Assembly: GCA_902464595.1 (NCBI GenBank)
Contig: CABQJX010000017.1
Location: 1-31,405, forward strand
Reading direction: 5' to 3'
DNA from: an uncultured Lachnoclostridium sp.
GTDB lineage: Bacteria; Bacillota; Clostridia; Lachnospirales; Lachnospiraceae
Length of the DNA stretch: 31,405 nucleotides
Shown here: positions 1 to 9,116 of the stretch, in pieces
How positions within the stretch are numbered: position 1 is the first letter of the stretch
Layout of the letters: each line of letters starts with the position of its first letter
Notes under the pieces: generated by a model
The model's database searches: none
The model's input: only the letters and a program-made list of their open reading frames with translations
What the model was told of the DNA's origin: nothing
Made by a program: the position numbers and the translations under genes

Positions 1-2799
1 TTTGGAACCGTCCCTGCAGGTGCGAAGTTAGGGGAATACTACGTCCAGTCTGCCCCTGCCGGCCGGGGAGGCGGATGGCTGGGAGGAACGGTCACCTCCC
101 TTTTGGTTTTGGCTCTTGGAAAGCCGGGAGCTTTTCTGATATTGGTCGTCCTGCTGATCATCTGCATGGTATGTATTACAGAGCGTTCCTTTGTATCTGC
201 GGTAAAAAGAGGGAGCGATAAGGCGTACCAGTACGCAAGAGAGGATATGGACCGCCGCAGGGAACTCCACGCCAGACGGGAGGAAGAAAGAAAAAGGCTG
301 CGGGAGGAGCAGAGGGGCGTCAATCTTGGCGCAACCAACCTGACAGATCTTCCGGAACCGGAGTTTTATGAAGGGACGGAATTTTATGATGAGCCGGAGC
401 AGCAGGAAACAGGAAAGAGGGGAAAAAAGCAGACCGCAGAAGCAGCGGCACATCCCCAGCCTTCCCATGCAGCCATGCCTCCGGACGAGTTTATAGGAAG
501 CTTTGATCCGCCCCTTCATCCCGCGCAGGAAAGGGAGAAGAAGGATGCTTCTGACCTTGAGGAGCTGGAAGCTTTGACCCGATCCCTGGAGGATCACAGT
601 CGCCACAGGAATGAGAAGGCGGAGTCGGGCCAAAGGGAGGAAGATGAGGATTATGAGGCATATGACCGGATCCTGGCTGACCGGGATTCCAGAACCTTTG
701 AGGAATTGGAATTAGATATGGAACGCCCCGGCGCCAGAAGAAAGAGGGAGATCGTCCGGGCCTTAGAGAGGACAGAGGAGGAGCCTGCCCCGAGAAGGGA
801 TCTGAGAGAGCTGGATCTTTCTGAGGGATCGGCCCCAGAGGCAAGGCAGAGCACAGAGGCGAAGCAGGATCCAGGGCCGGGGAAGATCCCGGAGACGGAG
901 TGGGATCCAGAACAGAGAGCTTTAGGCATTTCCTCTGCAGAGGAGGGCTTTTATAGCCCAGGAACCGATGAAGATACAGAGGAAGAAGTCCCCTGGGAAG
1001 AACACAGGAACGCAGTTTTGGAAAACCGCTGGGAGAACGAAGCAGAACCAACTGCTCCATGGTCTGTTCAGGAGGAAGCCTATGAAACAGGGGAAGAGTT
1101 TTTGAAAGGCGCCATGGAGCCTGAAGAAGGGGAGGAAGGTTCTGATTTTGTTCAGGACAGTGTTTTTGTGCCTGAGGAGCCCAAACGGGTGGTCACTGCA
1201 TCGGGCAAGGTGATCGAGACAGAAACCGACCTTTTAAAGAAAAAACTGGAAAGGAAGGAGCCGAGGAAAGAGGAGGCTCCTGTCCAGGGGGAATCGGCGG
1301 ATCAGACTGCAAGGGAGATCCAGAAGAAGGAGGAACAGGTCAAAAAGGAATATGTGTTTCCTCCCACGTCCCTGTTAAAAAAGAATACACAGCTGCCCGG
1401 AGTCAATTCCGAGGCGGAATACCGGGCGACAGCCATCAAGCTTCAGCAGACGCTGCATAATTTTGGAGTGGGAGTTACTGTTACCAATATCAGCTGCGGC
1501 CCTGCGGTGACCCGCTATGAGCTTTTGCCGGAGCAGGGGGTGAAGGTCAGCAAGATCGTAGGCCTTACGGACGATATTAAGCTGAGCCTGGCGGCTGCGG
1601 ATATCCGCATCGAGGCCCCGATTCCCGGAAAATCCGCTGTGGGCATCGAGGTTCCCAACAAGGAAAATACCATGGTCTACCTGAGAGATCTTCTGGAATC
1701 CGAAGCCTTCCGCCGCCATAAGTCCAGCCTGGCCTTTGCTGTGGGCAAGGATATTGGAGGACAGGTTGTGGTGACAGATATTGGAAAGATGCCCCATCTT
1801 CTGATCGCGGGAGCCACCGGCTCTGGTAAATCCGTCTGCATCAATACCCTGATCATGAGTATTATCTTTAAATCAGATCCTGAGGATGTAAAACTGATCA
1901 TGGTGGATCCGAAGGTAGTGGAGCTCAGCGTTTACAACGGGATCCCTCATCTGCTGATCCCTGTGGTCACCGATCCCAAAAAGGCGTCTGGAGCTCTGAA
2001 TTGGGCAGTGGCAGAGATGACAGACCGATATAAGAAATTCGCCCAGTGCAATGTGAGGGATCTGAAGGGGTACAATGAGCGTATTGCAAAGCTGGAGGAT
2101 ATTGAGGAGGGAAAAAAGCCGGAGAAGCTTCCTCAGATCGTCATTATTATTGACGAGCTGGCAGATCTGATGATGGTGGCCCCAGGTGAGGTGGAGGATT
2201 CCATCTGCCGTCTGGCCCAGCTGGCCCGCGCTGCCGGGATCCATCTGGTCATCGCTACCCAGAGGCCGTCTGTCAATGTTATTACAGGACTGATCAAGGC
2301 AAACGTGCCTTCGCGGATTGCATTTGCCGTATCCTCAGGAGTGGACTCCAGGACAATTATCGATATGAACGGAGCGGAAAAGCTTTTAGGTAAGGGAGAT
2401 ATGCTCTTTTATCCGGCCTCCTTCCCGAAACCTCAGCGGGTGCAGGGAGCCTTTGTGTCAGATGAGGAAGTAGGCAGGGTAGTGGAGTTTCTCACAGAGC
2501 AGGGTATGACTGCCCAGTATAACCCTGAGGTGGAGAGCCGGGTTTCTTCCCCGTCCATGGAGGGAGCAGGCGGCGATCGGGATGAGTATTTTGTCCAGGC
2601 AGGCAGGTTTATTATAGAGAAGGAAAAGGCTTCCATTGGAATGCTGCAGCGTATGTTCAAGATCGGCTTTAACCGGGCGGCCCGGATCATGGATCAGCTG
2701 GCGGAGGCAGGAGTTGTCGGAGAAGAAGAAGGTACAAAACCGAGAAAGGTGCTTATGAGCATGGAAGAATTTGAGGAGCTTCTGGAGCAGGGCTATTAG
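1..2799 (+). CDS. ftsK: FtsK/SpoIIIE family DNA translocase (5' partial)
   Basis: ATP-driven double-stranded DNA pump of the division septum, which moves chromosome ends out of the closing septum. The frame is open back to base 1 with no stop, so the gene starts upstream. A TTG at 103 is only an internal codon, because the bases before it encode the end of the four-helix membrane domain (GGGWLGG, then a hydrophobic helix to about window residue 55). An acidic Glu/Pro-rich linker runs from about residue 60 to 455. The motor follows: alpha domain from about 464, Walker A GATGSGKS at 604-611, Walker B IIIDELADL near 715-725, and ATQRPS. The C-terminal winged-helix gamma domain (about 860-930) has the MLQRMFKIGFNRAARIMD core that reads polar chromosomal motifs. 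The stop is at 2797-2799. FtsK and SpoIIIE cannot be separated here. Confidence 0.97.
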   Translation, partial: FGTVPAGAKLGEYYVQSAPAGRGGGWLGGTVTSLLVLALGKPGAFLILVVLLIICMVCITERSFVSAVKRGSDKAYQYAREDMDRRRELHARREEERKRLREEQRGVNLGATNLTDLPEPEFYEGTEFYDEPEQQETGKRGKKQTAEAAAHPQPSHAAMPPDEFIGSFDPPLHPAQEREKKDASDLEELEALTRSLEDHSRHRNEKAESGQREEDEDYEAYDRILADRDSRTFEELELDMERPGARRKREIVRALERTEEEPAPRRDLRELDLSEGSAPEARQSTEAKQDPGPGKIPETEWDPEQRALGISSAEEGFYSPGTDEDTEEEVPWEEHRNAVLENRWENEAEPTAPWSVQEEAYETGEEFLKGAMEPEEGEEGSDFVQDSVFVPEEPKRVVTASGKVIETETDLLKKKLERKEPRKEEAPVQGESADQTAREIQKKEEQVKKEYVFPPTSLLKKNTQLPGVNSEAEYRATAIKLQQTLHNFGVGVTVTNISCGPAVTRYELLPEQGVKVSKIVGLTDDIKLSLAAADIRIEAPIPGKSAVGIEVPNKENTMVYLRDLLESEAFRRHKSSLAFAVGKDIGGQVVVTDIGKMPHLLIAGATGSGKSVCINTLIMSIIFKSDPEDVKLIMVDPKVVELSVYNGIPHLLIPVVTDPKKASGALNWAVAEMTDRYKKFAQCNVRDLKGYNERIAKLEDIEEGKKPEKLPQIVIIIDELADLMMVAPGEVEDSICRLAQLARAAGIHLVIATQRPSVNVITGLIKANVPSRIAFAVSSGVDSRTIIDMNGAEKLLGKGDMLFYPASFPKPQRVQGAFVSDEEVGRVVEFLTEQGMTAQYNPEVESRVSSPSMEGAGGDRDEYFVQAGRFIIEKEKASIGMLQRMFKIGFNRAARIMDQLAEAGVVGEEEGTKPRKVLMSMEEFEELLEQGY

Positions 2800-2830
2800 G
2801 ATATGCCGGAAGCGTGTGCTTGTGTATGAA

Positions 2831-2849
2831 ATGCGGGTGATCCCCGTAT
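2831..2849 (+). other. Small hairpin between ftsK and fhs
   Basis: A 7-bp stem (ATGCGGG with CCCGTAT, one G-T wobble) closes a 5-nt loop. No T-run follows, so it is not a convincing intrinsic terminator; it may be an mRNA processing or stability element. A TATAAT at 2881-2886 lies downstream, but no matching -35 is seen 16-18 bp before it. Confidence 0.3.
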
Positions 2850-2903
2850 ATCATAGAGGTCATCCATTGGCCAAACATCATATAATCCAAGGAGGAAACG
2901 TCC

Positions 2904-4574
2904 ATGAAGTCAGACATTGAGATTGCACAGGAGGCGGTTATGCTGCCCATCAAAGAGGTAGCTGCCTCTTACGGCATCGGGGAGGAAGATCTGGAGCTTT
3001 ACGGAAAGTACAAAGCCAAGCTTACAGACGAGCTGTGGGAACAGGTGAAGGGCCGTCCTGACGGGAAATTGGTGTTAGTGACAGCGATCAATCCAACTCC
3101 GGCGGGGGAGGGTAAGACCACCACCACGGTAGGTTTGGGCGAGGCATTTGGAAGAATGGGAAAAAAGGCGATCATCGCCCTGAGGGAGCCGTCCTTAGGC
3201 CCGTGCTTCGGCATCAAAGGCGGAGCAGCCGGAGGCGGTTATGCCCAGGTGGTTCCCATGGAGGATTTAAACCTTCATTTTACAGGGGATTTCCATGCGA
3301 TCACCTCTGCCAATAATCTGCTGGCAGCTCTGTTGGACAATCACATTCAGCAGGGAAATGCCCTTGGTATCGATCCGAGGCAGATCCTGTGGAAACGATG
3401 TGAGGACATGAATGACCGCGCCCTGCGCAACATTGTGATCGGCCTGGGAGCAAAGGCAGATGGAATGGTGAGAGAGGATCATTTTGTCATTACAGTGGCT
3501 TCTGAGATTATGGCGATCCTCTGTCTGGCTGACAATATGGAGGATTTAAAGAAGCGTTTGGGACGTATCGTGGTGGCCTACAATTTTGCCGGGGAGCCTG
3601 TCACTGCAGAGCAGCTTCATGCAGTAGGTTCTATGGCCGCCCTTTTAAAGGACGCTTTAAAGCCAAATCTGATCCAGACCTTAGAGCATACGGGAGCTCT
3701 GGTTCATGGAGGCCCCTTTGCAAATATCGCTCATGGTTGCAACAGTGTCCGCGCTACAAAGACAGCCCTGAAGCTGGCTGATGTGGTTGTGACAGAGGCT
3801 GGCTTCGGCGCGGATCTGGGAGCAGAGAAGTTCCTCAATATTAAGTGCCGCATGGCAGGACTGAAGCCAGATGCCATCGTCCTGGTTGCCACGGTGCGGG
3901 CGCTCAAGTACAATGGCGGCATGGCAAAGGATCAGCTGGCCAACGAGGATATGGAGGCTCTGAAGCGGGGCATCGTGAACCTGGAGAAGCACATTGAGAA
4001 TCTGCAGAAATTCGGTGTGCCAGTGGTAGTGACCCTCAATTCCTTCATAACGGATACAGAGGCAGAATACTCTTATATTAAGCGCTTCTGCCAGGAAAGA
4101 GGATGTGAATTTGCCTTATCCCAGGTATGGGAAAAAGGCGGGGAAGGCGGAATCGAATTGGCGGAGAAGGTGTTGGATACCCTGGAGCGCAGGCCATCTG
4201 ATTTCCATGTGCTCTATCCTGACGACATGAGCTTAAAGGATAAGATCGGAACCATTGCCTCTGAGATCTACGGCGCAGACGGCGTTTCCTTTGCGCCTGC
4301 AGCAGAAAAGGCATTAAAGCGCATTACCGACATGGGATATGGAAACCTGCCTGTCTGCATGGCAAAGACACAGTACTCCCTGTCTGATGACCAGACCAAG
4401 CTGGGACGCCCTACTGGATTTACCATTACTGTCCGGGATGCCTATGTGTCTGCCGGAGCCGGATTTGTGGTAGCGCTCACCGGTTCTATTATGACCATGC
4501 CGGGCCTGCCAAAGAAGCCGGCTGCCGAGGGCATCGATGTGGACAGCCGGGGTAAGATCACCGGACTGTTCTAA
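2904..4574 (+). CDS. fhs: Formate--tetrahydrofolate ligase
   Basis: Makes 10-formyl-THF from formate, THF and ATP in the cytosol. This feeds purine synthesis and formyl-Met-tRNA, and in acetogens the methyl branch of the Wood-Ljungdahl pathway. The 556-aa length is typical for the family. The P-loop PTPAGEGKTTTT lies near residues 61-72. Family signature 1 (GIKGGAAGGGYAQVVPM) is followed by DLNLHFTGD, and signature 2 reads VATVRALKYNGG. The ATG has a strong SD (AAGGAGG, about 2889-2895). It sits 104 bp after ftsK and just before murE. The product would serve the Fmt enzyme encoded at 13419. Whether this organism is an acetogen cannot be told from this gene, since many non-acetogenic clostridia carry fhs. 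Confidence 0.97.
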   Translation: MKSDIEIAQEAVMLPIKEVAASYGIGEEDLELYGKYKAKLTDELWEQVKGRPDGKLVLVTAINPTPAGEGKTTTTVGLGEAFGRMGKKAIIALREPSLGPCFGIKGGAAGGGYAQVVPMEDLNLHFTGDFHAITSANNLLAALLDNHIQQGNALGIDPRQILWKRCEDMNDRALRNIVIGLGAKADGMVREDHFVITVASEIMAILCLADNMEDLKKRLGRIVVAYNFAGEPVTAEQLHAVGSMAALLKDALKPNLIQTLEHTGALVHGGPFANIAHGCNSVRATKTALKLADVVVTEAGFGADLGAEKFLNIKCRMAGLKPDAIVLVATVRALKYNGGMAKDQLANEDMEALKRGIVNLEKHIENLQKFGVPVVVTLNSFITDTEAEYSYIKRFCQERGCEFALSQVWEKGGEGGIELAEKVLDTLERRPSDFHVLYPDDMSLKDKIGTIASEIYGADGVSFAPAAEKALKRITDMGYGNLPVCMAKTQYSLSDDQTKLGRPTGFTITVRDAYVSAGAGFVVALTGSIMTMPGLPKKPAAEGIDVDSRGKITGLF

Positions 4575-4621
4575 GGACAATGGCCCGGAGCAAAAAGAGG
4601 GAAAAGAATGGAGAGAGAATA

Positions 4622-6160
4622 ATGAAAATAAAGTCCTGGTTAAACGAACTGGATTATAAGCTTGTCAGGGGAAGCCTGGAGGCGGAGGCAGATGAGGTGA
4701 TCTATGACTCCCGCAAGGCAGCTCCCGGCGCTGTGTTTGTGTGCATGGCAGGTACAAAAGTGGATTCCCACCGCTTTATTCCCGATGTGCTCCGGGCAGG
4801 AGTGCGGATCCTGGTGACAGAACGGCCCGTGGAGGAGGAGCTTGCCTCCTCCGGGTTGTCCGGGGAGGAGCAGGAGGGTATTACGATTTTGCAGACAGCA
4901 GATGGGAGAAGGGCGTTAGCTCTCCTCTCCGCTGCAAGGTTCGGCTATCCTGCACGCAGGATGGTCACCATTGGAGTGACAGGGACAAAGGGAAAGACCA
5001 CCACCACCCACATGATCAAGAATATTTTGGAATCCGCAGGAAAAAAGGTGGGACTGATCGGAACGACAGGCATCGTGATCGGAGATACGGTTACCCCTAC
5101 CAGGAATACTACGCCGGAGTCCTATGAGCTTCATCAGGCCTTTGCGGCCATGGTGGAGGCAGGCTGCAGTTATATGATCATGGAGGTGTCATCCCAGGGA
5201 ATCAAGATGCGCCGTACCGACGGTATTTTCTTTGATTTCGGCATTTTTACCAATATTTCCCCGGATCACATCGGCCCTGACGAGCACGCGGATTTTGCAG
5301 AGTATTTGTTTTGCAAATCCCGCCTCCTTTCCATGTGCCGGATCGGGCTGGTAAACCGCAATGACAGCCATTTTGAGGAGATTGTAAAGGATGCTTCCTG
5401 CAATCTTTACACTTACCGGGTCAATGAGGAAGGCAAGGTGGCCTCCGTGAAAGATCCATCAGCAGATTTTGAGGCTTCCTGCATCCGCTATGTCTCCGAA
5501 TCGGAGTTTGTGGGAACGGAATTTTTAGTTACAGGCCGCTTACAGATGAGGATCCGGTTAGGGATTCCCGGCCTGTTTAATGTAGATAATGGGTTGGCGG
5601 CCATCTGTGTGTGTAGCTTTTTAAATATCCCTGTGGAGCAGGCGGCCCGCAGCCTGGAGCATATCCGGGTGAATGGGCGTATGGAGATCGTCCATACCTG
5701 CCCCCGTTTTACTGTGTTAGTGGATTATGCCCATAATGCAGTGAGCATGGAAAGCCTGCTGTCCACCCTTCGCCGCTATCATCCCAGACGTTTGGTAGTG
5801 GTTTTTGGATGCGGAGGCAACCGCTCCAAGGACCGCCGTTATTCTATGGGAGAGATCGGCGGAAAACTGGCGGATCTCAGTATCCTGACAGCTGACAATT
5901 CGCGGTTTGAGCGGGTGGAAGATATTCTGGCTGACATCCGTAGCAGTATTGAGAAGACAGGCGGTGCTTTCTTAGAAATCCCTGACAGACGGGAAGCCAT
6001 CCGTTACAGCATCACCCATGCAAAAGAAGGGGATATGATCGCAGTGATCGGAAAGGGGCATGAGGATTATCAGGAGATCAACGGAGTGCGCCATCATTTT
6101 CTGGATCGGGAAGTGATCAAGGAGATCATAGAAGAAATGGAAGGCGGAGAAAGGTTATGA
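4622..6160 (+). CDS. murE: MurE-type UDP-MurNAc-tripeptide synthetase
   Basis: Cytosolic Mur ligase that adds the third residue (meso-DAP or lysine) to UDP-MurNAc-L-Ala-D-Glu. The 512-aa protein has the ATP loop GVTGTKGKTTTT near 117-128, NTTPE, EVSSQG near 187-192, FTNISPDHIG, a candidate carbamylated lysine in CKSRLL near 232, the DYAHNA ATP-site motif, and GKGHEDYQ near 477. The amino-acid-selecting motif, classically DNPR in DAP enzymes, reads DNSR near 425, so Arg is kept and Pro is lost. I chose ATG 4622, preceded by GGAGAGA, rather than the in-frame ATG 4580, whose extra 14 residues are a charged non-conserved tail. It overlaps murF by 4 bp (ATGA). MurE activity is likely; DAP over Lys is favoured by the retained Arg but not proven. 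Confidence 0.9.
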   Translation: MKIKSWLNELDYKLVRGSLEAEADEVIYDSRKAAPGAVFVCMAGTKVDSHRFIPDVLRAGVRILVTERPVEEELASSGLSGEEQEGITILQTADGRRALALLSAARFGYPARRMVTIGVTGTKGKTTTTHMIKNILESAGKKVGLIGTTGIVIGDTVTPTRNTTPESYELHQAFAAMVEAGCSYMIMEVSSQGIKMRRTDGIFFDFGIFTNISPDHIGPDEHADFAEYLFCKSRLLSMCRIGLVNRNDSHFEEIVKDASCNLYTYRVNEEGKVASVKDPSADFEASCIRYVSESEFVGTEFLVTGRLQMRIRLGIPGLFNVDNGLAAICVCSFLNIPVEQAARSLEHIRVNGRMEIVHTCPRFTVLVDYAHNAVSMESLLSTLRRYHPRRLVVVFGCGGNRSKDRRYSMGEIGGKLADLSILTADNSRFERVEDILADIRSSIEKTGGAFLEIPDRREAIRYSITHAKEGDMIAVIGKGHEDYQEINGVRHHFLDREVIKEIIEEMEGGERL

Positions 6161-7578
6161 CAGAGATCGGGATCAATGAATTAGTGGAGGCTACAGGGGG
6201 AACCCTTTTATTGGGAGAGGAGGAAGCGGTCATTTCCCATATCAGCCTGGATTCCAGAGAGCAGAGGGATTCCTCACTCTTTGTGCCTATTATCGGGGAG
6301 CGGGTGGACGGCCACCGTTTTCTCTGCCAGGCTATCGGGAATGGGGCAGGGGCTGTGTTCACCAGCGAGCATCATTCCAAAGAGGAGGTTCAAAGCTGGG
6401 TCATGAGCCAGGAGGCATCGGAGGAGCTGAAACATAAGGCCCTAAGGGCCGTCTGGATCGGGGTGGAAGACACAAAGGCTGCCCTCCAGGCCCTGGGAGG
6501 TTACTGCCGCCGCCGCTTGTCCATTCCTTTTGTAGGGATTACGGGAAGTGTGGGGAAGACTACTACGAGAGAGATGGTTGCCGCCGCCCTTGGAGCAGGC
6601 TTTGAAGTTTACAAGACTCCGGGCAACAGCAACAGCCAGGTGGGCGTTCCCATCACCATGGCCCAGATCCCTTCGGACGCTCAGATCGCTGTGATCGAGC
6701 TGGGAATGAGCGAGCCGGGGGAAATGGAGCGGATTGCCCGTGTGGCCCGTGTGGACTGCGGGGTCATGACGAATATTGGGGTGACCCATATTGAGCAGCT
6801 TGGCACTCAGGAAAATATTCTGAGGGAGAAGCTTTGTATCCAGGAGGGAATGGCAGAGGATGGGGTTCTGTTTTTAAACGGTGACGATCCCCTTCTTTCA
6901 AAGGTAGTTCCTGAAAAAGGCAGAAGAAGGATCCTTTACGGAACAGGGGAAAACTGTGATTACCGGGCGGAGAACCTTCATCTGGAGCAGGGATTTCCTG
7001 TCTTTGAGGCGGTTCATGAGAAGACAAGGGTCTGCGTCCGGCTCCGGGTCATGGGAAGCCATATGGTGGGCAATGCCCTGGCAGCCTTGGGTGTAGCTGA
7101 CTTTTTCGGCGTTCCCATGGAGGCGGCAGCCAAAGCCCTGGAGCAGTTTGAGGGCTATGCAGGCCGGCAGCAGATTTTTGAAAGCCGCGGAGTTACTGTG
7201 ATCGATGACAGCTACAATGCCAGCCCGGTATCCATGAAGGCAGGGTTAGAGGTTCTGTCCTCCATGAAAGGAGCGGGAAGACGGATCGCAGTCCTGGCGG
7301 ATATGAAAGAGCTTGGGCCGGATACAGTGACGTTCCACCGCCAGGTTGGGGAATATATGGGAACCTGCCCTATTGACCAGGCACTCCTTCTGGGGGATCT
7401 GGCCGCTGAGATCGGGGAGGGGGCTGCTCAGTCAGGCAGCCATATCCCATGTATGAGAGTGAAAGACCTCTCCCATCTGAAGGAATGGCTGGGGGAACAT
7501 TTGAGATCAGGGGATATGGTTCTTTTTAAAGGTTCCAACAGCATGAACCTGAGGGAAGCGGTGGACTGTCTGAGATAA
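6157..7578 (+). CDS. murF: UDP-MurNAc-tripeptide--D-Ala-D-Ala ligase
   Basis: Last cytosolic Mur ligase: it attaches D-Ala-D-Ala to complete the UDP-MurNAc-pentapeptide. The 473-aa length is normal. Motifs in order: N-terminal uridine-binding domain with SLDSRE; ATP loop GITGSVGKTTTRE near 127-139; GNSNSQVGVP; ELGMSEPGEM; TNIGVTHIEQLG with the EKLCI lysine region; VIDDSYNASPVSM; and LADMKELG in the C-terminal domain. The start ATG overlaps the murE stop as ATGA, implying translational coupling and balanced supply of two consecutive pathway steps. It is the last gene before a 128-bp gap that carries a promoter-like repeat. Confidence 0.97.
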   Translation: MTEIGINELVEATGGTLLLGEEEAVISHISLDSREQRDSSLFVPIIGERVDGHRFLCQAIGNGAGAVFTSEHHSKEEVQSWVMSQEASEELKHKALRAVWIGVEDTKAALQALGGYCRRRLSIPFVGITGSVGKTTTREMVAAALGAGFEVYKTPGNSNSQVGVPITMAQIPSDAQIAVIELGMSEPGEMERIARVARVDCGVMTNIGVTHIEQLGTQENILREKLCIQEGMAEDGVLFLNGDDPLLSKVVPEKGRRRILYGTGENCDYRAENLHLEQGFPVFEAVHEKTRVCVRLRVMGSHMVGNALAALGVADFFGVPMEAAAKALEQFEGYAGRQQIFESRGVTVIDDSYNASPVSMKAGLEVLSSMKGAGRRIAVLADMKELGPDTVTFHRQVGEYMGTCPIDQALLLGDLAAEIGEGAAQSGSHIPCMRVKDLSHLKEWLGEHLRSGDMVLFKGSNSMNLREAVDCLR

Positions 7579-7612
7579 AAGATTCTCATTGCCTGAAAGC
7601 CCCCTTTGTGGT

Positions 7613-7633
7613 AAAGTATAAAAATGGCATTGA
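7613..7633 (+). repeat. 21-bp promoter-like element, copy 1
   Basis: Contains AAAGTATAAAA followed by TGGCATTGA, and matches copy 2 at 9117-9137 in 20 of 21 bases. It lies 73 bp before the aminopeptidase ATG. TATAAA at 7617-7622 could be a -10, but the -35 at 17 bp spacing (TGAAAG) is poor and a TTGCCT at 7589 is too far away. The function is inferred only from the TATAAA and the position before a gene. Confidence 0.5.
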
Positions 7634-7706
7634 TGGATCAGGAAGAAAAGATCCAAAGACAGTATCTGTGAATGCCGTTAAAAAGCGAGAAAAGGAGATA
7701 GACAAG

Positions 7707-9029
7707 ATGAAAATAGACAGAACAGAGTGCCGGAATACGGCAGCGGAGCTGACCTGTTTCCTGGAAAACAGCCCTACCTGCTTTCATGCGGTTCATTCCA
7801 TTGCCCAGTATCTGGACAAGGCTGGTTTTACCGCTCTTCAGGAGGGGAAAAAGTGGGAGCTTAAAGAAGGCGGTTCTTACTATGTGACCCGCAATGGCTC
7901 CTCTATTATTTCGTTTAAAATCCCTTCTAAACATTTTACTGGGTTTCAGATCATGGCCAGCCACAGCGATTCCCCTTCCTTTAAGGTTAAGGAAAGCCCG
8001 GAGATGGGAGTGGAGAACCACTATGTAAAGCTGAATGTAGAGAAGTATGGCGGAATGCTCTGTGCACCATGGTTTGACCGTCCTCTCTCTGTGGCAGGAC
8101 GTTTGTCTGTAAAAGAGGGAAAACGCATTGTGACCCGTCTGGTGAAGGTGGATCGGGATCTGGTTCTGATCCCCAATGTAGCGATTCACTTTAACCGTGA
8201 GGTGAATGATGGATATAAGTACAATGCCCAGGTGGACATGCTGCCCTTATATGGAAGTGGCGAGGCAAAGGGCTCCTTTATGAAGCAGATCGCAGACTGC
8301 GCCGGGGTAAAGGAGGAGGATATTTTAGGACATGACCTCTACCTTTACAGCCGTACGCCTGCCAGCATCTGGGGGGCAGATGAGGAGTTTGTGTCTGCCG
8401 GACATCTGGACGATCTCCAGTGTGCCTTCGGAACCTTAAAGGGATTCTTAGAGGGAGGAAACCAGGACAGTGTGTCTGTTTACGCTGTGTTTGACAACGA
8501 GGAGATCGGAAGCCTTACCAAGCAGGGTGCAGATTCCACCTTCTTAGAGGATGTGTTAAGGCGGATTAACCGCGGCATGGGCAGAGACGAGGAAGATTAC
8601 TTTACAGCTGTGGCTTCCAGCTTTATGGTATCTGCGGACAATGCACATGCAGTTCATCCAAACCATCCGGAGAAGTCCGATCCGGTGAACCGTCCTTATA
8701 TGAATGAGGGGATCGTGATCAAATACAGCACCAAGTATGCAACAGATGGAATGGCTGCAGCTATGTTTAAGGCGCTGTGCCAGGAGGAGGGCGTGCCGGT
8801 ACAGGCATTTACCAACCGCTCTGACTCTGTGGGAGGCTCTACATTGGGGAATATTTCCAATAGCCATGTAGCCCTTAATACAGTGGATATTGGCCTGCCT
8901 CAGTTAGCCATGCATTCTCCCTATGAGACTGCGGGAATGAAGGATACCTGTTACCTGATCGCAGCATCCAGAAGATTTTTCGGGACTTCTGTGAAGGAAA
9001 TGGCAGCAGGGGAGTATCAATTAGGATAG
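7707..9029 (+). CDS. M18 family metalloaminopeptidase
   Basis: Cytosolic di-zinc aminopeptidase of the M18 (aspartyl aminopeptidase-like) family, which releases N-terminal residues from peptides. The 440-aa protein shows the metal-binding SHSDSPSF motif (H86, D88), WFDRPLSVAGR, the catalytic and metal acidic pair in DNEEIGS (263-269), DNAHAVHPNH, and the C-terminal metal His in AMHSPYE. I chose ATG 7707, which has AAGGAGAT 8 bp upstream, over the in-frame GTG 7608; the extra 33 residues would be basic, unlike the family, and would begin inside the promoter-like repeat. It appears monocistronic: repeat element before, terminator after. Substrate preference (Asp/Glu or broader) cannot be read from the sequence. 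Confidence 0.95.
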   Translation: MKIDRTECRNTAAELTCFLENSPTCFHAVHSIAQYLDKAGFTALQEGKKWELKEGGSYYVTRNGSSIISFKIPSKHFTGFQIMASHSDSPSFKVKESPEMGVENHYVKLNVEKYGGMLCAPWFDRPLSVAGRLSVKEGKRIVTRLVKVDRDLVLIPNVAIHFNREVNDGYKYNAQVDMLPLYGSGEAKGSFMKQIADCAGVKEEDILGHDLYLYSRTPASIWGADEEFVSAGHLDDLQCAFGTLKGFLEGGNQDSVSVYAVFDNEEIGSLTKQGADSTFLEDVLRRINRGMGRDEEDYFTAVASSFMVSADNAHAVHPNHPEKSDPVNRPYMNEGIVIKYSTKYATDGMAAAMFKALCQEEGVPVQAFTNRSDSVGGSTLGNISNSHVALNTVDIGLPQLAMHSPYETAGMKDTCYLIAASRRFFGTSVKEMAAGEYQLG

Positions 9030-9038
9030 GCAAAGCAC

Positions 9039-9070
9039 AGGGGAGAACAGGAAGGTTCTCCCCTTCCTTT
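9039..9070 (+). terminator. Intrinsic terminator after the M18 aminopeptidase
   Basis: A perfect 10-bp inverted repeat (AGGGGAGAAC with GTTCTCCCCT) closes a 6-nt loop and is followed by a short pyrimidine run, TCCTTT. It starts 10 bp after the stop codon. The T-run is broken, so termination may be partial. Confidence 0.7.
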
Positions 9071-9116
9071 ACGTGAAGAAGCCGGGCAGAGGCATGGCTT
9101 TTCAGGAAGCAGAAAA

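Noticed and set aside
491..1060. Long minus-strand open frame opposite the ftsK linker
   Set aside because: It is a shadow of the purine-rich linker codons; no SD and no recognisable protein features.
103..2799. TTG at 103 as the start of ftsK
   Set aside because: The same frame is open back to base 1 and encodes the rest of the membrane helix region, so the gene is simply cut by the window edge.
2881..2886. TATAAT upstream of fhs as a promoter -10
   Set aside because: No -35-like hexamer lies 16-18 bp before it, and transcription would begin inside the Shine-Dalgarno.
7613..7642. The shared 21-bp element as a sigma-54 or forespore sigma promoter
   Set aside because: TGGCA is not followed by TTGC at the right distance, and no GG-type -10 aligns in both copies after the GTATA.
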